Origin: Alnus glutinosa
Taxonomy: Eukaryota > Streptophyta > Magnoliopsida > Fagales > Betulaceae
Reading direction: 5' to 3'
NCBI RefSeq assembly: GCF_958979055.1
Contig: NC_084886.1
Span: 19,774,654-19,838,653, forward strand
Length of the DNA: 64,000 nucleotides
Under the pieces are notes generated by a model. The model searched no databases and had not been told where the DNA came from. It was given only the letters and a program-made list of their open reading frames with translations. This document shows positions 59,084-64,000 of the stretch, in pieces (within the stretch, counting starts at the first letter, position 1; each line of letters opens with the position of its first letter). The position numbers and the translations under genes are program-made.

Positions 59084-60298
59084 CACTACCAAAAAAAAAA
59101 AATAAGTAAATTTTAGACAGTTTTTTTTTTTTTTTTTTTTTTTCACATATGGTTTTAAAAACCGTCTAAAATTAAATTTTTATAGACAATTTTTTGAAAA
59201 TCGTCCGTAAAAAAATAAATTATGACGGTTTAAATTTACAGACGGTTTAAATAAAACCGTCTGCAATTTCAATAACTAAAACTCATACTTATTAATTTCA
59301 TGTCATCGATCCGCACCACAAAATAAAACCCCACATCTCAACCATCTCTTTTAAATTTATCAACGACTCATATAACACCACCCCACAATCTGCACAATAT
59401 CACTTTACTTTATTCCCAAACTTGGCCAAGAATTCCCAAGAGGCAAGGCGTGCGTGCAGGTCTCGTTGATCTTCTTCTTCTCAATCTGGCCGGCGACTGA
59501 AGATGAGTGACGAGATCTGGACGGAACGGTGGGATCGGGACGATTCGAACGGAACAGCGGGAGAGAGTGACAGAGATGGAGGGCCAGATTTGTCAAACCC
59601 ACGCAGGTGTGCATGAGTTTCCGGCGGATCTAGCAAGGACGTCGGGATTTTCAGCCGAAACCGGCTTTGGGTCGTTTGGGGTTGGAGCTAACGAGTTGGT
59701 AATTGGGGTGGGTTTCGGTGATTCTGGGTTGTGTTTTAGTGCGTGGTTTTCCAGCGTATCTAGTGAGGACATCGAGATTTCCAGCCGGATCCGGCCGAAA
59801 CCTGCTCTAGGTCGTTTGGGGTTAGAGCTGACGGGTTAGTAATTGGGGTGGGTTTCAGTGTTTCTGGGTTGTTTCGGTGCTTCTAGGTTGTTTCATGTTT
59901 CTGGGTTTCGGTGGGGGGTTTGGTGCGGCCGAAAGTCTGGATTGTGGATGTTGGTAACTGGAGCTGATTTTTTGTGGTGACCGGAGCTGATTTTTTGTGG
60001 TGACCGGAGCTAATTTTCAGTGGACAAAAAAAATATTATTATATTTTTTTTTTAAAAAAAAAAAACAAACAAATCCTAGACGGTTTTGCCCAAACCGTTT
60101 AGAACCTGTTTTGGACGGTTTGAGCAAAATCATCTGTAATTGCGGACGATTTTGTTCAAACCGTCCATAAATTTATTTAGCGACACTAGACGGTTTTAAA
60201 CCGTCTAAAAAAAACCGTCAGGAATTGATTCCAAACAATTTTTTTACATTTTTGAACAGTTTAAAACCGTCTAAAATTTGCTTTTTTTTTTCGTAGTG
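59084..60298. mobile_element. Non-autonomous CACTA element 2
   Basis: 1215 bp. Ends CACTACCAAAAAAAA and TTTTTTTTCGTAGTG, with the 3-bp target duplication GAA (59081-59083, 60299-60301). Copy A keeps the empty site (CTTGAAGCATGGAATGG near 48491). The subterminal repeats are AAACCGTCTAAAA/GACGGTTT. The interior has a GC-rich, leader-like part (59460-59980) with two tandem copies of about 150 bp sharing GGTCGTTTGGGGTT and GGTAATTGGGGTGGGTTTC. No transposase. Confidence 0.92.
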
Positions 60299-60383
60299 GA
60301 AGCATGGAATGGTGTTTTTTGAAGAATAGATTCGTAAGAAAAGTGAATGGAAAATTAGAACTAGAATAATGTATAGGTAGTTT

Positions 60384-60591
60384 GAAAGTTTGGTGTGTTT
60401 AGTAATGGAATTCTAAAAAATAATATGATTCTGATTTTGTTTTTTTTATAAAAATAAATTATATTTTATTTAACTTTTTCAAAAACAAATCATATTTTAT
60501 TTAATTTTTTCAAAAAAGTCAAACTTTGAAATTCGAGCACTAAATAAAATTTAAATTCTAATTTCAAAAATTCAATAACCAAACACACTTA
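60384..60591. mobile_element. MITE in copy B only
   Basis: About 200 bp with inverted ends (GTGTGTTTAGTAATGGAATT and the complement of AATTCAATAACCAAACACAC). It is absent from the matching place in copy A (near 48575). Confidence 0.65.
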
Positions 60592-61477
60592 TGTCTTTAA
60601 TAACTCTTTTTGTTGCATATGGGGTTTGTAGTTTTAAATAGAATTCTTGGTTTTAGATGGTTATTTTTCAAGCTCAAAGGTGCTACGATGTTGTTTCTTT
60701 CTACTCTTTAGTTTGCTTAGGATTCCTTTTGTTGTACATTTCTCATTTTTGATGTATAGTTTGGTGTTATTGTGAAGTTGCTGAGCAACCTGTGTTCCAA
60801 TGGAGTTTTACCTCTTTCTGGAAAGAACTGTGCGTGTAATTCTTTGTGCGAAATGAAAAATTGTATTCATCCAAAAAAATAAATAAATAAACAAAAAAGC
60901 TTATGAGATTGCTAATTAATAAGAAGGAAAATAAATTGGATAATTACACTTAACCCCCTTCTCGCTTATACCACTCATTTTTTGTACCTGAGTTTTGAAA
61001 ACTTTATTTTTTAGTACTTGACTTTCAATTCGCATCACAGATGACACATTTGTTTTGGTATCAGTCGGCCGGTCGGTTTGGCCACCCCCAATGGCCAAAA
61101 CTATTGAACAAATTTTTTTTGTTTTTTTTGTTATGGGGTGGCCGAACCACCCCAAACTGGTCAAGAGGATGGCCCTTGGCCAAAATAGGGTTGGCCAGCC
61201 ACCCCCATGGTGACAGCCACCCCTCATAATTTTTTTTCTTTTATTTTTCAACTTTTTAATATTTTTTTAATTTTTTAATTAATTTTTAAAGATTTTATTT
61301 TTTATTTTTTTTATACTAAAACACATATCAATTCTCAAGAATTGACACATGTGGCGAATCATTAATTTTTTTTTTTGACAAAAAAATTTATTTGAAATAC
61401 TAATTTGATTTTTTTTCCCTATTTTGACATGAGACAAAGAGGTGTTCACGTGAAGGGGTTGATGAGTAAGGCTAGTC

Positions 61478-61610
61478 ATCTTTCTGTTCGTTCGATGCTT
61501 TTGCTTTTGTCACCTCATCTCATCTTTCTGTTCGTCCGATGCTTTTGCTTTTGTCACCTCATCTTATCTTTCTCTTTGTCCGATGCTTTTCCTTTTGTCA
61601 TGAAACAACG
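61478..61610. repeat. Three tandem copies of about 45-50 bp
   Basis: Unit: CATCTTTCTGTTCGTYCGAT followed by GCTTTTGCTTTTGTCACCT. The third copy has drifted (CTCTTTGTCCGATGCTTTTC). Confidence 0.85.
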
Positions 61611-62204
61611 TTGTTTTTAATACATGCTTATTAATGCATGTAAACTAACGTATTTGTTGCGGAGGAAAAATAAATACAGTGCAGAACCAAGATATAAGTA
61701 ACAGTTCACGAGCCGAAGTCATTTCTCTTCCTTTTTCTTGCGCTTTCTTTTTCACGCACGAAAATGCTTGGACCACCATGATAAGACTAAGAATATTGGC
61801 AAAGGAAGAGCGGAATGAATCGTGCTCAATGTCAGTATGGTGCAGAGTGCCACATCCATTCAATCAACTTGGGGAATTGATTTTACTTATTAATTTCCAA
61901 TTTTACCTATCAAAAGATAATTGTAAAGATGAAACAAAAGCGGACGTTTTCTATGGGCAAAATTGAAAATTAGTAAATTTAAAGTTGAAGTTGCTGACTT
62001 GAATAGACTAAGCTCACTGCTCGAGACTGACCACAGCACTACTCATTCCTCGCTTCCTTTGCCAAACGCCCCCAAAAACTATGCCTACTTCACAGTCTAC
62101 ATACCTACTGCATTATTATTATTTTTTATTTTTTATTTTTTTAACAAAACTTCGTGTATTTTACTATTCTGGATATGTGTGTTTTGTAGGGCGTGTGATT
62201 TGAC
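61611..62204. other. Intergenic DNA, no gene recognised
   Basis: Several open frames of 70-98 codons on both strands have no family signature. Confidence 0.4.
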
Positions 62205-62359
62205 TCCACCGATCATAAAGGGGGGGCATCAAGACTTTATTAAAAACAATTACTTCTAGCTTTACTTCATCCACAAGTAAAGCTCCACTATCCCTAAAAA
62301 AAAAAAGGAAAAAAAAAAAAACTCCACCGATTATAAGGGAGGGGGGCCATCAAGACTTT

Positions 62360-62637
62360 GGCCCGTTTAATATCTCCCTTTTCTCCCTCTCTCTCCTTAT
62401 TTTTATCTTTTCAAAAAATATCAATTCAAAATATTCTTAATTTTTTTTATTTTTTATATTACATCAATAATTTTTTATTATTATTTAAATAAAAAAAATT
62501 CACTACAAAACAAAAAAAATTTACTTTTTCATATAAATTCTTTCTACTTTATATTACATCAATCACTTTTTATTCGCACTAAAAAAAAAATTCTTCCATG
62601 AGAAAAGGGGAAGAGGGAGAGATTACTAAATGAAGCC
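62360..62637. mobile_element. MITE, second copy of the 6614 family
   Basis: 278 bp with ends GGCCCGTTTAATA and TACTAAATGAAGCC, and target duplication TTT (62357-62359, 62638-62640). Neighbouring units show the uninterrupted GACTTTATTAAAA. Confidence 0.85.
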
Positions 62638-62849
62638 TTTATTAAAAAAAAATTACTTCTAGCTTTACTTCATCCACGAGTAAAGCTCCACTATCCCTTC
62701 AAAAAAAATAAAACAATAAAAAAAAAAAACTCCACCGATCATAAGGGGGGGCATCAAGACTTTATTAAAAACAATTACTTCTAGCTTTACTTCATTCACA
62801 AGTAAAGCTCCACTGATCATAAGGGGTATCAAGACTTTATTAAAAACAA

Positions 62850-63284
62850 GGGGTAATTACCTTTTTCTCATGAACTACCAAAAAATGCGCGATGCCTTCA
62901 TGAACTATCAATTCGACCAAAATAGAGCATTCAACTGCTAAATACAACAATTTTTCTTCATTCCGTCAGCTAGAGGGGTTAAAAGAAACAGTTAATAAGT
63001 CATGTGCCGTTTTACATGGGAGCCTGTTAAAAGATAATGGTAGTTCATATGGAGGAAAGAGGAAGATAGTGGTAGTTCATGGGGGAAAAGAGAAAGAAAA
63101 TGAGGGTAAAACGGCATGTGACGGTCACGTGACCTGTTGACCGTTTGTTTTAACCCATTTGACTGATGGAAAAGGGGAAAAGAGTTGTCTTTGGTTGTTG
63201 AATGCTCTATTTTGGTCGAGTTGGTAATTCATAGAGGCATCGCTCATTTTTTTGATAATTCATGAAAAAAATAGTAATTACCCC
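62850..63284. mobile_element. MULE-type element in the repeated unit
   Basis: 435 bp with TIR GGGGTAATTACC/GTAATTACCCC extended by TCATGAACTACCAAAAAATG and its partner. The flanking 9-mers TAAAAACAA (62841-62849) and TGAAAACAA (63285-63293) differ at one base. Non-coding. Confidence 0.87.
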
Positions 63285-63337
63285 TGAAAACAATTACTTC
63301 TAACTTTACTTCATCCACAAGTAAAGCTCCACTATCC

Positions 63338-63340
<3 letters not shown>

Positions 63341-63380
<40 letters not shown>
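63341..63380. repeat. Poly-A tract of about 40 bases
   Basis: Follows CACTATCCCTT in the last repeated unit. Confidence 0.9.
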
Positions 63381-63384
<4 letters not shown>

Positions 63385-63554
63385 TCCACCGATCATAAGG
63401 GGGGCGGGGCCATCAAGACTTTATTAAAAACAAGTCATCATAAAGGGGGGGAGGCCATCAAGCATTCATGCTTTGCTAATTTAATTTTCCGAGAATCCAT
63501 GAATTAATCATTTACAGGTGGGCATTAAAAGTTATTTGATCATCGTGCGCTCCC

Positions 63555-63562
63555 TATAAATA
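63555..63562 (+). promoter_or_regulatory. TATA box, glycine-rich gene 5
   Basis: TATAAATA in the type 2 promoter (GTGCGCTCCCTATAAATAATC), 102 bp before the ATG. Confidence 0.7.
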
Positions 63563-63656
63563 ATCTGACATATCTTCCGTTGAATCAACAATACTACTAG
63601 TATCTTAGACTGAAATCTTCATCCTTTAGTACAATCTACATATATATATTTTGAGA

Positions 63657-63908
63657 ATGGGCGGCAAAGGAGGCGGTGGAGGAGGAGGAGGTGGCAAAGG
63701 AGGCGGTGGCGGAGGAGGAGGTGGCAAAGGAGGAGGTGGAGCTGCTGGCAAAGTTGGTGGTGGTGGTGGCGGTGGTTCCTCAAAAGGCGGTGGCATGATG
63801 GTTGCTCCGGGCAGTGGAGGAGGATCCCATATCCCAAGGGATACTTTTCAGAGCAACCCCAAGGTCTATTTTTCTGGCCTGCACGTTGGGAAGAAAGGAG
63901 CAAAATAG
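63657..63908 (+). CDS. Small glycine-rich protein, gene 5
   Basis: 83 aa, intronless. It has three GGK-glycine blocks and then SSKGGGMMVAPGSGGGSHIP followed by RDTFQSNPKVYFSGLHVGKK. It differs from genes 1 and 3 in the tail (HIP for HIS, QSNPKV for ESNPQG, VGKKGAK for SGEKGTK). It is the only intact type 2 member; genes 2 and 4 are its broken relatives. Function unknown. Confidence 0.8.
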   Translation: MGGKGGGGGGGGGKGGGGGGGGGKGGGGAAGKVGGGGGGGSSKGGGMMVAPGSGGGSHIPRDTFQSNPKVYFSGLHVGKKGAK

Positions 63909-64000
63909 ATCGATGCTACGTTATTGACTGCTATCTTTGCTTGTGGAGGTTTCCAGCTGGTATATGAATAATATGACTACAGCTAGCTTTATGGGTTATA

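Larger units (their letters stand above)
50626..61425. repeat. Tandem block duplication, copy B
   Basis: Second copy of the block with glycine-rich genes 3 and 4. It is lengthened by two CACTA elements (54516, 59084) and a MITE (60384) that are absent from copy A. The stretches 50626-52188, 52444-54515, 58597-59083 and 60592-61425 contain no additional gene. A GC-rich patch near 51033 (GGGGCGGGGGGCGGGTCCTG) is not shared with copy A. Confidence 0.85.
62205..63440. repeat. Repeated 90-bp unit split by transposons
   Basis: Four or five copies of a unit containing CCACCGATCATAAGGGG, CATCAAGACTTTATTAAAAA, TTACTTCTAGCTTTACTTCA and AAGTAAAGCTCCACTATCCC, separated by A-runs. A MITE (62360) and a MULE (62850) sit inside two of the units. 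Confidence 0.85.

Noticed and set aside
1..64000. CRISPR arrays, bacterial operons, rRNA genes
   Set aside because: None present. The repeats are transposon-derived and the gene structure is eukaryotic. No convincing tRNA gene was found either.

Overview
The window is nuclear DNA of a flowering plant. Its genes have many GT-AG introns, its intergenic DNA is AT-rich with long poly-A/T and TA tracts, and it is packed with plant-type transposons (Tat-clade LTR retrotransposon, MULE, CACTA, hAT, TRIM, L1). The gene families suggest a eudicot, probably woody, but I cannot name the species.

Layout. (1) 1-4.5 kb: a TRIM fragment, then a minus-strand SABATH methyltransferase gene (3 exons) whose large second intron holds an 815-bp MULE with a perfect 9-bp target duplication. 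(2) 4.7-12.4 kb: no host gene. It holds an L1-type insertion, MITEs, and a three-layer nest (decayed Ty3/gypsy pol relic > MULE > solo LTR). (3) 12.4-22.4 kb: a complete 13-exon minus-strand gene for a TTC5/Strap-like TPR protein (417 aa). Its introns hold nested transposons and one GC-AG intron. (4) 23.9-26.0 kb: an intact 4-exon GDSL esterase/lipase gene (360 aa). (5) 26.3-38.0 kb: an 11.6-kb Tat-type LTR retrotransposon on the minus strand. It has 881-bp LTRs, a broken gag-pol with two RNase H domains, an internal tandem array and an extra ORF on the opposite strand. (6) 38-42 kb: a hAT element inside a GDSL exon relic, an intronless DUF4228/PADRE gene, and an AAA-ATPase fragment. (7) 42.3-64 kb: a tandem family of five very small glycine-rich genes (three intact, two broken). 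They lie in a block of about 8.3 kb that duplicated in tandem; each copy then gained different transposons, so each copy preserves the empty site of the other's insertions.

The host genes appear functionally independent: carboxyl methylation, TPR scaffold, secreted lipase, DUF4228 protein and the glycine-rich cluster. I see no operon-like or pathway grouping. The exon models were assembled by eye from splice sites, reading phase and family similarity. TSDs, TIRs and LTR ends were read directly from the sequence. The least expected pattern is a set of tiny insertions (16-35 bp) made of little more than a retroposon tail, each flanked by long target-site duplications.
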